This document shows positions 1 to 7,900 of a stretch of DNA of 8,188 nt, piece after piece. Origin of the DNA: an uncultured bacterium. Its GTDB lineage: Bacteria; Planctomycetota; UBA1135; GCA-002686595. Each line of letters opens with the position of its first letter. Position 1 is the stretch's first letter. The stretch covers positions 18,739-26,926 of the forward strand of contig CADEGS010000029.1 of NCBI GenBank assembly GCA_902826945.1. Reading direction: 5' to 3'. A program made the position numbers and the translations under genes. Under the pieces are notes generated by a model. The model did no database searches, had not been told where the DNA came from, and was given only the letters and a program-made list of their open reading frames with translations.

Positions 1-1
1 G

Positions 2-307
2 ATGGCTTACGAGACCTCGCCCGACCGCCTCGCGGAGGATCTGGCCGACCCGCTCTTCACCTGCTACGTGCACGTCGGCGAGGAGAGCGACGTCGGCTGG
101 GCGAACGCGGTGTTCTGCTACTCGCTCCTGACGCAGATCAACATCTACCTCTTCCGCGACCACACGCACCTCAAGCAGTGGGTCGGCAACAAGCGGCCCG
201 CCGGGATCGCGTTCGGGTGGACGGACGAGGTGAAAGAGCTCCTGACGCGCGGCGACACGGACGACCTCGGCACCGTGCTCGAGGCGATGGTGGAGGCGCA
301 GGCGTGA
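2..307 (+). CDS. Small uncharacterised protein, possibly a C-terminal fragment
   Basis: I do not recognise this 101-residue protein. The reading frame has an ATG at base 2, but only one base precedes it, so no ribosome binding site can be judged. The methionine may be internal to a longer gene starting outside the window. The product is acidic, with no signal peptide and no clear membrane segment. Its middle part, roughly residues 32-62, is rich in aromatic and hydrophobic residues (GWANAVFCYSLL, then NIYLFRDHTHLKQW) and looks like a folded globular core. Cysteines lie at 21 and 39, and the tail (residues 74-101) is probably helical. Its TGA stop overlaps the GTG start of the lipoprotein gene by four bases, so the two are probably co-translated and may act together. 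Codon use is GC-rich like its neighbours, which supports a real gene. A cytoplasmic location is inferred only from the lack of export signals. Confidence 0.6.
   Translation: MAYETSPDRLAEDLADPLFTCYVHVGEESDVGWANAVFCYSLLTQINIYLFRDHTHLKQWVGNKRPAGIAFGWTDEVKELLTRGDTDDLGTVLEAMVEAQA
292..296 (+). promoter_or_regulatory. Ribosome binding site for the GTG-started lipoprotein gene
   Basis: GGAGG at 292-296 ends seven bases before the GTG at 304. It lies inside the end of the upstream gene. This spacing, together with a lipoprotein signal peptide beginning right at that codon, is the reason for choosing GTG 304 over the in-frame ATG at 178. The extra 42 residues from 178 would be an arginine-rich shadow of the upstream gene and would bury the signal peptide. 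Confidence 0.7.
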
Positions 308-2205
308 GGGCGTCGCGCCACGCCGCGGACGGCGGACGCCTGCTGGTCCTCCTCGCCTGCGGGCTCTTCGCCTGCCGCACGGCGCCGCCGCCGGACGGCG
401 AGCCACAGATCGGCGCGAGCGAGCTGGTCGAGCAGGCGCACGACGGCGAGCACGTGCTGCCGCGCGGCAAGGTCGCGTCCGCGGACCCGCGCTCGGACCT
501 CGTGCTCTCCTTCGGCCAGCGCGCGGCGACCGAGCGCCTCGAGCGGCGCGCGACGGAGCTCACGACCGCGCTGGAGACGGCGCAGCGCCTGATGGCCCGG
601 CGGCGCGAGCTGCTCGAGCGTTTCGCGCGCGTGGACGCCGGCGACGCGGCCGCGGTGGCCGAGCTGCAGGCGACCTCGCGCTCGTTCAACACGGACGTCC
701 TCGAGCTGGTCCAGGGCGTGCGCGCGCTCGGTGTCAGCGACGAGCAGCTGCGCGCGGCGGGGAACGGCTTCGCCGCGCTCGTCGCGCTGCTCGCGCGGCG
801 CGTCGAGCGCGAGGAGCGGGAGCTCGCCGCGCGGCGCGCGCGCGACCAGTGGGAGGTGACCGTGCGCGCCCACCTCGAGCCGCGCGGCAAGCAGGCGAAG
901 TACCTGCACGTGCCCGGCTACGACGACCTGGACGACGGCGAGATGGAGTCGCGCTACGGCAAGTTCCTGGGCATCTCGAAGGACGAGCTGCGCGACCTGG
1001 CCGAGAACCTGCGCGCGACGGAGGAGGCGGCGCAGCTCGTGCGCGACACGATCGCCGAGGCGAAGCAGGGCAAGCAGGCCGTCGCCGCCCTGGTCGAGGG
1101 GTTGCGGACCGCGCTCGAGGGCTTCCTCGCGCACCTGCCGCCGCGGCCGGAGACGGCCGTGGACGAGCTGATCGCGAAGCTCGAGCCGCTGCGCGGCGCG
1201 GCGGAGGCGGGCGTGCAGGCGCAGGCCGCCGCGGCGCTCGAGGTCCTGGGCGCGTGGAAGGAGCAGATCGCGGCGCTGCGGGCGCTCGCCGCGCGCTGGG
1301 AGGCGCTGCGCGCGCAGCTCACGAGCGCCTCCACGCTGCCGCTCTCGTCCCTCGTGTCGAAGCAGGGAGCGCTCTACCTGGCGATCCAGGACACGGCGAA
1401 CGGGCTCGCGACGCTCGTCGACGCCGCGCCGCGCTGGCCCGCGCAGGCGGACACGCTCTCGGTGTCCCTGGCCGGCCTCGCGAGCGCCGCGCCCGAGGCG
1501 GTGCTGCCGCCGGAGCTCCTCGCCTTCTTCCGCCAGCTCGAGACGGCCTGGGCGCCGGTCGCCGAGAAGCTCGCGCGCTTCCGCGCGCTGGTGGAGCTGG
1601 GCGCGAAGGCGGCGCAGGACGCCGACGCGACCGCGTCGGTGGCGCCCGCCGATCCGCCGCAAGGGCTCTACCACCCCCTCGACACCGCGCCCGAGGCGCG
1701 CGTGCGCCTGGGGCGCACCGACGTGTCCGAGGGCGACCGCGTCCACGTCGAGGCCGTCGCGTACCCGCCGGGAAGCGACCGCTCGGCCACCGCGCCCGGC
1801 CGCGTCGTCGAGACCTGGGAGGCCGACGTCGAGCGCTTCGGCTTCTACGCGCGCGTCTCGCCGCAGCTGATCTTCGCGCGCGCCGACAGCGGCAGCGACG
1901 ACGCGCGCAGCTGGAAGCCGAACGCCGCCGCGCTCGCCGACCTGCACCACCGCTTCCGCTTCCCGAGCCGCGCGGGCGAGCTCTGGAACGCGATCGACCC
2001 GGCGCTCGGCGTGCACCTCGCGAGCCTGGACCAGGACGACGACACGGTCGAGTTCGGCCTGGGCGTCAACCTGAGCTTCTTCGGCGGCTTCGTCACCGCC
2101 GGCTACGGCCAGAACCTCGCCCGCGACGGCAACCGCGGCTACTACTTCGTCGGCATCGGCCTGCTCAACGTCCTGCAGGAGGCGCAGAAGCTCGGCACGC
2201 CGTGA
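304..2205 (+). CDS. Predicted lipoprotein: long helical region plus beta-rich outer-membrane-like tail
   Basis: The product has 633 residues and I do not recognise the family. From the GTG start, residues 11-24 give a short hydrophobic stretch (RLLVLLACGLFAC) with two possible lipobox cysteines, Cys19 and Cys24. Cys24 leaves the better hydrophobic core, and RTAPPPDGEP follows as a typical flexible linker. Residues about 70-445 are rich in Ala, Glu, Arg and Leu and look helical, probably coiled-coil, interrupted by an aromatic, acidic patch near 198-225 (YLHVPGYDDLDDGEMESRYG). Residues about 455-515 look like a beta-sandwich segment. The tail (about 510-625) has alternating hydrophobic and aromatic strands such as FGLGVNLSFFGGF and GYYFVGIGLLN, resembling outer-membrane beta strands. 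There are too few for a full barrel of its own, and the last residue is Pro rather than the usual Phe. Export and lipidation are inferred from the signal. Its start overlaps the stop of the small upstream gene, suggesting coupled translation. It is separated from the pump operon by about 200 bases. Confidence 0.8.
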   Translation: MRASRHAADGGRLLVLLACGLFACRTAPPPDGEPQIGASELVEQAHDGEHVLPRGKVASADPRSDLVLSFGQRAATERLERRATELTTALETAQRLMARRRELLERFARVDAGDAAAVAELQATSRSFNTDVLELVQGVRALGVSDEQLRAAGNGFAALVALLARRVEREERELAARRARDQWEVTVRAHLEPRGKQAKYLHVPGYDDLDDGEMESRYGKFLGISKDELRDLAENLRATEEAAQLVRDTIAEAKQGKQAVAALVEGLRTALEGFLAHLPPRPETAVDELIAKLEPLRGAAEAGVQAQAAAALEVLGAWKEQIAALRALAARWEALRAQLTSASTLPLSSLVSKQGALYLAIQDTANGLATLVDAAPRWPAQADTLSVSLAGLASAAPEAVLPPELLAFFRQLETAWAPVAEKLARFRALVELGAKAAQDADATASVAPADPPQGLYHPLDTAPEARVRLGRTDVSEGDRVHVEAVAYPPGSDRSATAPGRVVETWEADVERFGFYARVSPQLIFARADSGSDDARSWKPNAAALADLHHRFRFPSRAGELWNAIDPALGVHLASLDQDDDTVEFGLGVNLSFFGGFVTAGYGQNLARDGNRGYYFVGIGLLNVLQEAQKLGTP

Positions 2206-2217
2206 CGCGCGCGGCCG

Positions 2218-2239
2218 CGGCCGGGGTCGTTCCGGGCCG
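2218..2239 (+). terminator. Weak GC-rich hairpin after the lipoprotein gene, possible terminator
   Basis: Bases 2218-2224 (CGGCCGG) can pair with 2232-2239 with one bulged G at 2236, leaving a seven-base loop (GGTCGTT). The hairpin begins 13 bases after the TGA stop. No T-run follows, so it is not a classic intrinsic terminator. In DNA this GC-rich such stems arise easily by chance. It would make sense as the end of the two-gene unit before the separate efflux operon. Confidence 0.2.
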
Positions 2240-2353
2240 GGATCCGTGGAGGCGAGCACCGATGCTCCGGCACGACCACCGCCACGAGCAGCGCCCCGCC
2301 GACGTGGCGAGCGTGGACCCGGCCGGGGGAGAGCCCCTCGCGCAGGCCGGCGC

Positions 2354-2374
2354 ATTCTCGACGGTTTCGTGAAT
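2354..2374. promoter_or_regulatory. Operator-like imperfect palindrome upstream of the efflux operon
   Basis: ATTCTCGA (2354-2361) and TCGTGAAT (2367-2374) form an inverted repeat with seven of eight positions matching, around a five-base centre CGGTT. The element sits in a stretch that is about half A+T, unusual for this window, and ends 32 bases before the chosen ATG of the outer-membrane factor. Efflux operons are commonly controlled by TetR- or MarR-type repressors that bind palindromes of about this size near the promoter, so this is a plausible operator. No convincing -35/-10 pair was found beside it and no regulator gene is visible in the window. A dyad of this quality can also occur by chance in a 200-base gap. 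Confidence 0.35.
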
Positions 2375-2397
2375 CCCGGCGCAGGAGCGTGCCTCCC

Positions 2398-2401
2398 AGG
2401 A
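2398..2401 (+). promoter_or_regulatory. Ribosome binding site that decides the start of the outer-membrane factor
   Basis: AGGA at 2398-2401 (within AGGAAGG) lies five bases before the ATG at 2407. The alternative in-frame GTG at 2389 also has an AGGAG at 2383-2387, but only one base separates them, too close for normal initiation. The ATG is therefore preferred. The two choices differ by only six residues ahead of the signal peptide. Confidence 0.55.
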
Positions 2402-2406
2402 AGGCG

Positions 2407-3885
2407 ATGACGAGGGGCATCGTTTCGCGGCTGGCCAGGGCCGTTCTGCGCAGCGGACCCGCGCTGCAGGCGTGGAGCCTGGCCGCGCTCGGGCTCCTGG
2501 CTGGGTGCTCGTCCTCGGGCGGCGGGAGCGCGGCGGAGCTGCGGCGCGCGGCCTGGAGCGGCGTGCCGCCGGAGGCGCCGCGGGCGCGCCCTCGCGCGGC
2601 GGAGCTGCTCGCGGACGGCGGAGCCGTCGACCCCGCGCGCTGGGGCCTCGACGACGTCTTGCCGCGCATCGCGGCGGCGAACCCGACGCTCGCGGTCGCG
2701 CGCGCGCACCTCGACGAGGCGCGCGCCGCGCGGCGCGAGGCGGGGGCGGCGTACCTGCCGGAGCTGTCGCTCGGCCTCGACTACGTCGCGACCGACGATC
2801 CCGCGCTGGCGTTCGGGCTGCTGCTCGACCAGCGCGCGCTGAGCCTCGGGCCCGGCTTCGACGCGGCGCCCGGGACGACCACGAACTGGCGCGAGTCGGT
2901 GCGGCTCGACTGGGCGCTCTTCGCGCCGGGCCGCGCGCCCGCGCGCGCCGCCGCGCGCGAGGGCGAGGAGGCGGCGCGCCTCGCGGCCGAGGCGGCGGAG
3001 CGGCGCCTGCTGAACGCCGGCGTGCAGGCCTGGCTCGGGCTGGGCGCCGCGCGCGCCGCCGAGGAGGTCGCGGACGACGCCGTGGCCGTCGTCGAGCGCC
3101 GGCTGGAGGAGACGCGCGTGCGCGCGCGCGAGGGCGCGGCGCTCTCCGCGGACGTGCTGCGGCTCGAGGTGCGCCTCGCGGCCGCGCGCCAGGACGCCGC
3201 CGCGGCGCGCCTGCGCGTGCGCGCGGCGGAGTCGGCGCTGAACCGCCTGATGGACCGCGCGCCCGACGCGCCGCTCGCGCTCGCGGGGGGCGAGGTCGCG
3301 GTGGGGGCGGAGCTGCCCGAGGAGCTCGACCGCCTGCTCGTCCTGGCGGAGGAGGGGCGGCTCGACCTGCTCGCCGCGGCGCACGGCGCGCGCATGGCGG
3401 GCGCGCTGCGCGACGCCGCCGCGGCCGAGCGCCTGCCCTGGCTGCGGCTCTTCGCGTCGTACGCGTTCGACGGCGAGGATCCCGGCTTCGACGGCGACCT
3501 CGACTGGACCACGCTCGGCGTCGGGCTGTCCCTGCCGCTCTCGGCGCGCACCCCTGCGCGCGTGCGCCGCGCCGATGCGCGCGCGCTGGCGGCGCGCGAG
3601 GAGCTGCGCGCCGCGGCGCGCGGTGTGGCGGCCGAGGTGCGCGACGCGAGCGAGGGACGGCGCGTCGCGCGCGAGGTGCTGGCGCTGGCGCAGGCGGCGG
3701 CGGGCGCCGCCGACGAGGCCTACCGCATCGTCGCCGCCGCGCAGGACCAGGGCGCGGCCACGGTCACCGACGTGCTCGAGGCCGAGGACGCCCGCAAGGA
3801 GGCGCGGCTGCGGCTGGCGGCGGCGCGCGCCGGGGTGCAGATCGCCGCGGCGAGGCTCGTCGCGGCCGTCGGAGGGGTGCGATGA
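2407..3885 (+). CDS. Outer-membrane efflux lipoprotein, TolC/OprM-type channel
   Basis: This 492-residue protein would be the outer-membrane channel of a tripartite efflux pump, forming a trimeric beta-barrel with a long helical tunnel through the periplasm. Residues 1-34 are an unusually long signal peptide ending in a clear lipobox, LLAGC, with Cys34 the predicted lipidated residue followed by SSSGGGS, as in OprM-type lipoproteins. The family's internal duplication is visible. Repeat one starts near residue 91 (ANPTLAVARAHLDEAR, then YLPELSLGLDY). Repeat two starts near 318 (RLDLLAAAHGARMAG, then LPWLRLFASYAF). Each leads into long Ala/Arg/Glu-rich helices, and the second ends with DVLEAEDARKEARLRLAAAR at 455-474, a typical closing segment of outer-membrane efflux proteins. 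The length fits the family. The stop overlaps the adaptor gene start by four bases, so it is the first gene of the operon. Family assignment is firm; the partner assignment rests on the neighbouring genes. Confidence 0.92.
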   Translation: MTRGIVSRLARAVLRSGPALQAWSLAALGLLAGCSSSGGGSAAELRRAAWSGVPPEAPRARPRAAELLADGGAVDPARWGLDDVLPRIAAANPTLAVARAHLDEARAARREAGAAYLPELSLGLDYVATDDPALAFGLLLDQRALSLGPGFDAAPGTTTNWRESVRLDWALFAPGRAPARAAAREGEEAARLAAEAAERRLLNAGVQAWLGLGAARAAEEVADDAVAVVERRLEETRVRAREGAALSADVLRLEVRLAAARQDAAAARLRVRAAESALNRLMDRAPDAPLALAGGEVAVGAELPEELDRLLVLAEEGRLDLLAAAHGARMAGALRDAAAAERLPWLRLFASYAFDGEDPGFDGDLDWTTLGVGLSLPLSARTPARVRRADARALAAREELRAAARGVAAEVRDASEGRRVAREVLALAQAAAGAADEAYRIVAAAQDQGAATVTDVLEAEDARKEARLRLAAARAGVQIAAARLVAAVGGVR

Positions 3886-4952
3886 AGGGAACGGTCCCGG
3901 ACGGGGGCTGGCGGCGCAGGGCGGTGATCCTGCTGCTCTTCGCGGCGCTGGTGGCGGCGCTCCTGTGGTTCCAGGGCATCCTGTTCCGCCACGAGCCGGC
4001 GGCGGCGCGCGTGCCCGGGCCCGAGCGCGTGGCGGCCGGAGCGCGCACCGCGCGCGTCGTGCGCGAGCGCTTGCCGGTCGCGCTCGTCCACCCCGGCTTC
4101 GTCGAGGCGGAGGGTCCCGCCGCGATCGCGCCGCGCGTGATGGCCGCGCTGCTCGAGGTGAACGGGCGCGAGGGGGATCGGGTCGAGGCCGGCGACACGC
4201 TGGTCGTGCTCGACGCTCGCGACGCCGATGCGCGCCTGGCGCAGGCGCGCGCCGCGCTGGCGGCGGCGGAGGCGCAGGCGATCGAGGCGCGGCTCGCGCG
4301 CGAGCGCGCCGAGCGCCTGCGCGACGCGAGCGCGCTGACCGAGGAGGCGTGGGAGCGCGCGCGCGCCGCGCACGACGCGGCCACGGCGCAGGTCGAGCGC
4401 GCGAGCGGCGCGCTGGACGAGGCGCGCACGGCGCTCTCGTGGTTCCGGCTCGAGGCGCCCTTCGCCGGCCGTGTCCTGGCGCGCCACGCCGACCCCGGCC
4501 AGCTCGCCACGCCGGGCAGGGCGGTGCTCGAGCTCTACCGCGAGGACGCGCTGCGCTTCCGCGTGGCGGTGCCCGAGGAGCGCGCGGGCGCGCTCGCGCC
4601 CGGTGAGGCGTGCACGATCGAGTTCGACCGCCTGCCGGCGCGCACGGCGACGCTGGCGCGCGTCCTGCCCGCGGCCGACCCGGCCACCGGCACGGTCACG
4701 CTGCACTTGGCGCTGGCGCCCGCCGAGGACCTGCGCCCGGGCCTGCTCGGGCGGCTGGCGCTGCCGGTCGGCGAGCGCGAGGCGCTGCTCGTGCCCGCCG
4801 CCGCGGTCGAGCGCATCGGCCAGGTCGAGCGCGTGCGCCTCGTGCGCGACGGCGGCGCGACGCGCGTGACGGTGCGCACCGGCAAGGCGCACGGCGAGCG
4901 CGTCGAGGTGCTCGCCGGCCTGGCCGAGGGCGAGGAGGTGCTCCTGCCATGA
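3882..4952 (+). CDS. RND efflux periplasmic adaptor, HlyD/AcrA-type membrane fusion protein
   Basis: This 356-residue adaptor would bridge the inner-membrane permease and the outer-membrane channel. Residues 11-35 hold an arginine-led hydrophobic segment (RRRAVILLLFAALVAALLWF) with no lipobox, so it is probably an inner-membrane anchor. The two halves of the lipoyl (barrel-sandwich) domain are at about 72-111 (GFVEAEG through EGDRVEAGDTLVVLD) and 188-218 (FRLEAPFAGRV through PGRAVLEL). Between them lies an alpha-helical hairpin at about 112-186, two arms of roughly 35 residues as in AcrA-like proteins. A beta-barrel domain follows (about 224-297), then a membrane-proximal segment starting near LLVPAAAVERIG (302-313) and running to the C-terminus. 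ATG at 3882 is chosen because GGAGG at 3871-3875 lies six bases upstream and the start overlaps the stop of the channel gene (ATGA). The stop overlaps the permease start in the same way. Confidence 0.93.
   Translation: MKGTVPDGGWRRRAVILLLFAALVAALLWFQGILFRHEPAAARVPGPERVAAGARTARVVRERLPVALVHPGFVEAEGPAAIAPRVMAALLEVNGREGDRVEAGDTLVVLDARDADARLAQARAALAAAEAQAIEARLARERAERLRDASALTEEAWERARAAHDAATAQVERASGALDEARTALSWFRLEAPFAGRVLARHADPGQLATPGRAVLELYREDALRFRVAVPEERAGALAPGEACTIEFDRLPARTATLARVLPAADPATGTVTLHLALAPAEDLRPGLLGRLALPVGEREALLVPAAAVERIGQVERVRLVRDGGATRVTVRTGKAHGERVEVLAGLAEGEEVLLP
4932..4938 (+). promoter_or_regulatory. Ribosome binding site of the permease gene, with long spacing
   Basis: GAGGAGG at 4932-4938 is a strong match to the anti-Shine-Dalgarno sequence but lies ten bases from the ATG at 4949, longer than the usual five to nine. 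The ATGA overlap with the adaptor stop suggests that terminating ribosomes restart here, so strict spacing may matter less. Confidence 0.5.
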
Positions 4953-7900
4953 GCGGGAGCGCGCACGAAGGCTCGGGCGAGACGCCGCTCTCGTTCACGA
5001 GCCGCGTCGTCGACGCCTTCCTCGGCAGCAACTTCTCGTTGCTCCTGATCCTGCTCTGCCTCGGGATGGGCGCGACGGCGCTCGTCGCCACGCCGCGCGA
5101 GGAGGACCCGCAGATCGTCGTGCCCTTCGTCGACGTCTTCGTCGAGACGCCGGGCTCGTCGGCGCAAGAGACGAAGACGCTGGCCGCCGAGCCGCTGGAG
5201 CGCCTCCTGCTCGAGATCCCCGGCGTCGAGCACGTCTACTCGATCGCCTGGCCGGGCCGCGCGCTGGTCAGCGTGCGCTTCGAGGTCGGCGAGGACCGCG
5301 AGAAGGCGCTGGTCAACGTCCACGACAAGATCCGGTCGAACGAGGACCGCGTGCCGCCGCAGGTCGCGCGCTGGATCGTCAAGCCGGTCGAGATCGACGA
5401 CGTGCCGATCCTGGCGGTGACCCTGTACGCCGAGGAGGGACGCGGCGGGGAGCTCGTGCGCGCGGCCGACGAGATCGCGGCGCGGCTGCAGCAGGTGCCC
5501 GACGTCGCGCGCGTCTCGGTCATCGGCGGCGAGCGGCGCACCGTGCGCGTGCAGCTCGACCCGCTGCGCCTGCGCGCGCGCGGGCTCGGGCCGCTGGCGG
5601 TGCTGGGCGCGCTGCAGGCGACGAACCAGGGCGCGCGCACGGGCGTGCTCCCCGGCGCGGAGGGCGAGCGCGAGGTCGAGGTCGGTCCGTTCCTGCGCTC
5701 CGCCGCCGAGGTCGAGGCGGTCGTCGTCGGCGTCCAGGGCGGGCGGCCGGTCTCCGTGCGCGACGTGGCCAGCGTGCTCGACGGCCCGGGCGAGCCCGAG
5801 ACCTACGTGCGGCTCGCCTTCGGGCCGTCGGCGGCGGCGCTCGGCGGCGGCGCGGCGGTGCGGCCCGAGGAGATCGACGGGCGCTTCCGCGACGCGGTCA
5901 CGATCGCGGTGGCCAAGCGCAAGGGGACGAACGCGGTCACCGTCGCCGCGCGCACGCTGGAGCGCTTCGAGGCGCTCGGCCGCGAGGTCCTGCCCGCGGG
6001 CGTGCGCTGGGTCGTGACGCGCGACACCGGCGAGACCGCGAACGAGAAGGTCAACGAGCTCGTCGGCCACCTCTTGATCGCGGTGGGGACGATCGTCGTG
6101 CTCGTCGGCGCCAGCCTGGGCTGGCGCGCGGCGCTGATCGTCGCGCTGGCGGTGCCGCTGACGCTGGCGGTGACGCTCTTCGGCGACCTGGTCGTCGGCT
6201 ACTCGATCAACCGCGTCACGCTCTTCGCGCTGATCCTGTCGCTGGGCCTGCTGGTGGACGACCCGATCGTCGACGTCGAGAACATCCACCGCCACCTGTC
6301 GCTCGGCAAGCTCGCGCCGCGCCAGGCGACGCTCCTCGCCGTGGACGAGGTGCGCCCGCCGGTGATCCTGGCCACGCTGGCGGTGATCGTGTCCTTCCTG
6401 CCGCTCTTCTTCGTGCGCGGCATGATGGGGCCGTACATGCGGCCGATGCCGTTCAACGTGCCGGTCGCGATGCTCGTCTCGCTGGCGGTGGCGTTCACGG
6501 TGACGCCCTGGGCCGGCCTGCACCTGCTGAAGGCCGACGCGCACGGAGACGGCGAGCGCCGCGAGGGCTGGCTCGTGCGCGGCTACCGCCGCCTGGCGGG
6601 CTACTTCCTCGAGCGGCGCGCGCGCGGCCTCGTCCTGCTCGGCGCGATCGGGCTCGCCTTCCTCGGCTCGATCGGGATGGCGGCGCTGGGCCTCGTGCCG
6701 CTCAAGATGCTGCCCTTCGACAACAAGAGCGAGTTCCAGCTCGTCGTGGACGCGCCCGAGGGCACGAGCCTCGAGGCCACCGACCGCGCCGTCGGCGACC
6801 TGATGCGCGCCTGCCTCGCGATCCCGGAGGTCACCGACGTCACCGGCTACACCGGCACGGCCTCGCCGCACGACTTCAACGGCCTGGTGCGCCACTCCTT
6901 CCTGCGCCGCGGCGGGAACGTCGGCGACGTGCGCGTGAACCTGACGCCGCGCCACTCCCGCGCGCGCCAGGCGCACGCGATCGTGCTCGCGGCGCGCCCG
7001 GCGCTCGAGCAGGTCGCGGCGGCGCACGGCGTGCGCCTGGCGATCGTCGAGACCGCGCCGGGGCCGCCGGTCCTGGCCGGCGTCGTGGCGGAGGTCTACG
7101 GCCCGCTGACCGCGCGGCCGGGCGAGCTCGACGCCGCCGCGCTGGAGCTCGCCGAGCGCTTCCGCGCCGTGCCCTTCCTGCGCGACGTGGACACCTTCGT
7201 CGAGGCCGACCGCGCGCGGCTCGCCTGGGAGGTCGACCGCGAGAAGGCCGCCTTCCGCGGCGTGGCGCCGGCGCAGGTCGTGGACACGCTGCGCCTCGCG
7301 CTCTCCGGCGCGCCGGCCGGCGTGCTGCGCGTGCCGGACGAGCGCGAGCCGCTCGCGCTCCGCCTCGAGCTGCCGCGCGCCGAGCGCTCGACCGAGGGCG
7401 ACCTGCTCGGGCTGGCCGTGCCCGCGCCGGGCGGGCCCGTGCCGCTGGGCGAGCTCGTGCGCCGCTCCGAGCAGCCCGAGGACAAGGCGCTCTACAGGAA
7501 GGACGTGCGCGACGTGCAGTTCGTCGTCGGCGAGGCGGTCGGCAGGAGCCCGGTGGACGCGATCTTCGCGCTGCAGGCGGACCTGCGCGAGCGCCCGCTC
7601 CCCGCGGGCTACGAGGTCGAGCTCGCCGGCGAGGGCGAGTGGCAGATCACCGTGGACGTCTTCCGCGACCTCGGCCTGGCCTTTGCCGCGGCGCTGGGCG
7701 GGATCTACGTGCTGCTCGTCGCGCAGACGCGCTCGTTCGCGATCTCCGGGCTGATCATGCTCGCGATCCCGCTGACGATGATCGGCGTCTTCCCCGGCTT
7801 CTGGCTCCTGAACCTGGTGCTCGGCGAGCGGGTCGGCGCGTTCGAGAACCCGATCTTCTTCACCGCCACCGGCATGATCGGCGTGATCGCGCTGGCGGGC

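Noticed and set aside
178..303. Upstream ATG at 178 as the start of the lipoprotein gene
   Set aside because: It would put 42 arginine-rich residues before the signal peptide and overlap the small upstream gene widely. GTG 304 has GGAGG at the right distance and begins the signal peptide directly.
2254..2267. Short perfect hairpin, GAGCA-CCGA-TGCTC
   Set aside because: It has only five base pairs, no T-run, and does not extend outward. It is too weak to call a terminator or a binding site.
3112..3130. Nineteen-base alternating purine-pyrimidine tract, mostly CG, that could favour Z-DNA
   Set aside because: It lies inside the channel gene and is explained by runs of Arg, Val and Ala codons in very GC-rich DNA. 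Similar shorter tracts occur throughout the window.
145..3384. Very long open frame (1079 codons) on the minus strand, antisense to the lipoprotein and channel genes
   Set aside because: It crosses two convincing plus-strand genes and the gap between them. Its translation is low-complexity Arg/Ala/Glu/Leu with no domain. Stop codons are rare in every frame at this GC content, so it is a shadow.
2472..3881. Open frame upstream of and continuous with the adaptor gene, which would add 470 residues to its N-terminus
   Set aside because: This part is arginine/glycine low-complexity sequence in the wrong frame of the channel gene. The true adaptor start at 3882 has a good ribosome binding site and is followed by a membrane anchor.
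4535..7027. Long open frame (830 codons) on the minus strand, antisense to the adaptor and permease genes
   Set aside because: It is Arg-, His- and Asp-rich low-complexity sequence opposite strongly conserved plus-strand codons, so it is a GC-driven shadow.
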